The notes below the pieces were generated by a model. It was not told the origin of the DNA. It was given only the letters and a program-made list of their open reading frames with translations, and did not search any database. Shown in pieces: positions 14,533 through 15,178 of a stretch of 15,178 nt of DNA. Numbering within the stretch: the stretch's first letter is position 1; each line of letters opens with the position of its first letter. A program made the position numbers and the translations under genes. The DNA lies in NCBI GenBank assembly GCA_964591225.1, contig CAZQAO010000022.1, positions 1 to 15,178 on the forward strand. The letters are read 5' to 3'. Origin of the DNA: MGBC108787 sp964591225 (GTDB lineage: Bacteria; Bacillota_I; Bacilli_A; RF39; UBA660).

Positions 14533-15159
14533 ATGAAAAAAGTAATCGGATTAATCGCTTTAGCACTTATGATTATTTTGCCAACCAAAGTTTATGCTGA
14601 TTATTCATTTGAATTTAAAGAAGTGGCAGAAACTGATACAACATTAACAACAGAAATATCTGTTACAATTACAGGAAGTTCTACATTGAGTCAAATAGGT
14701 GGAACATTAACAATGAAACATGTTACTCTAGGAACTGTTACGATGGCAAGTTCAACTTGGCAAAATGCTAGTTCTGGTAATATGTTAGCATTCAAAGCTA
14801 GCAGTAATGTCGGAGCAGGAACTTATAAAATTGCCACAATTGTATTTAATAAAGATGGTTCAGCAACTGTAACTGACCCTTGTTACGTCAATTGGACACC
14901 ATGTACAGATGAAACTGGATCATTCGTCTGTGGAAGTACTCCAATTGAAGTTAAAGAACCAACAACTTGTAAGGTAGTAGATGGAAAATATTATGGTAAG
15001 AATGGTCAAGAAGTAACTGAAGCTGTTTATAATAGTGAATGTGTATCTAACCCTCAAACTGGTAATTTTGTTCCTTATGTAGTTATCTTAGCAGGTATTG
15101 CTTTAGCGGTTATTGTATTTACTGTATCTCGTAAAAATAATAAATTATATAAAATATAG
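14533..15159 (+). CDS. Sortase-anchored surface protein with NPQTG signal
   Basis: A 208-residue wall-anchored protein. A signal peptide (1-22, ending KVYA) is followed by a beta-rich domain (about 23-115), with TLTTEISVTITGSSTLSQIG, a GTLTMKHVTLGTVTM stretch and GAGTYKIATIVFNKDGSATV. This pattern recalls cohesin/Ig-like beta sandwiches, but I cannot name the family. Five cysteines (117, 124, 133, 146, 170) lie between it and the anchor. The C-terminal signal is canonical: NPQTG at 173-177, a hydrophobic helix (180-198) and a basic tail (RKNNKLYK). NPQTN/NPQTG-type motifs are typical class B sortase signals, and the divergent neighbour is a class B-type sortase, so the pair is probably cognate. 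The ribosome site is AGAGGTA. Confidence 0.92.
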   Translation: MKKVIGLIALALMIILPTKVYADYSFEFKEVAETDTTLTTEISVTITGSSTLSQIGGTLTMKHVTLGTVTMASSTWQNASSGNMLAFKASSNVGAGTYKIATIVFNKDGSATVTDPCYVNWTPCTDETGSFVCGSTPIEVKEPTTCKVVDGKYYGKNGQEVTEAVYNSECVSNPQTGNFVPYVVILAGIALAVIVFTVSRKNNKLYKI

Positions 15160-15178
15160 TATTCTAAATCTAAACTCC

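Overview
This is a low-GC, AT-rich bacterial window whose genes match the low-GC Gram-positive bacteria (Bacillota, Bacilli-like, possibly an uncultured gut lineage). The evidence is a YjbA/DUF3603-like gene beside trpS, a dacB-spmA-spmB operon, a class B sortase with an NPQTG surface protein, AGGAGG-type ribosome sites and TTGACA/TATAAT-type promoters. UGA is used as a stop (for example at the ends of the 5604-6302 gene and the sortase) and Trp is UGG, so the genetic code is standard and not the mycoplasma code. An M60 peptidase with a mucin/carbohydrate-binding module suggests a host-associated, mucus-exposed organism; that last step is inference.

Left part (1-5542), housekeeping and envelope: uppP (undecaprenyl-diphosphatase, minus strand, its stop cut by the window edge), a two-helix small membrane protein overlapping a YjbA-family gene, trpS on the opposite strand with overlapping stop codons, a small lipoprotein with a terminator, and a tightly overlapped dacB-type D,D-carboxypeptidase, spmA and spmB.

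Middle (5543-7053): a soluble protein I do not recognise behind a promoter region with a perfect inverted repeat, then a secreted glucosaminidase-type lysozyme-fold protein with its own clear promoter and terminator.

Right part (7055-15159), a cell-surface block: a membrane protein with a Pro/Thr-rich, probably cytoplasmic N-terminus and a Cys-paired ectodomain; a 1049-residue M60 metallopeptidase tethered by a C-terminal helix; a GT2-type glycosyltransferase with TPRs; and, divergently arranged, a class B sortase carrying an unusual 270-residue cytoplasmic N-terminal region and a small NPQTG-type sortase substrate that is its likely client. Together these look like a set for displaying, and perhaps glycosylating, surface proteins that act on host mucins.

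No rRNA, tRNA, riboswitch, CRISPR array, insertion sequence or phage gene was seen. No gene-free stretch exceeds about 140 bases. Genes are tightly packed, and four terminators are built into the stop-codon region of the gene they end.
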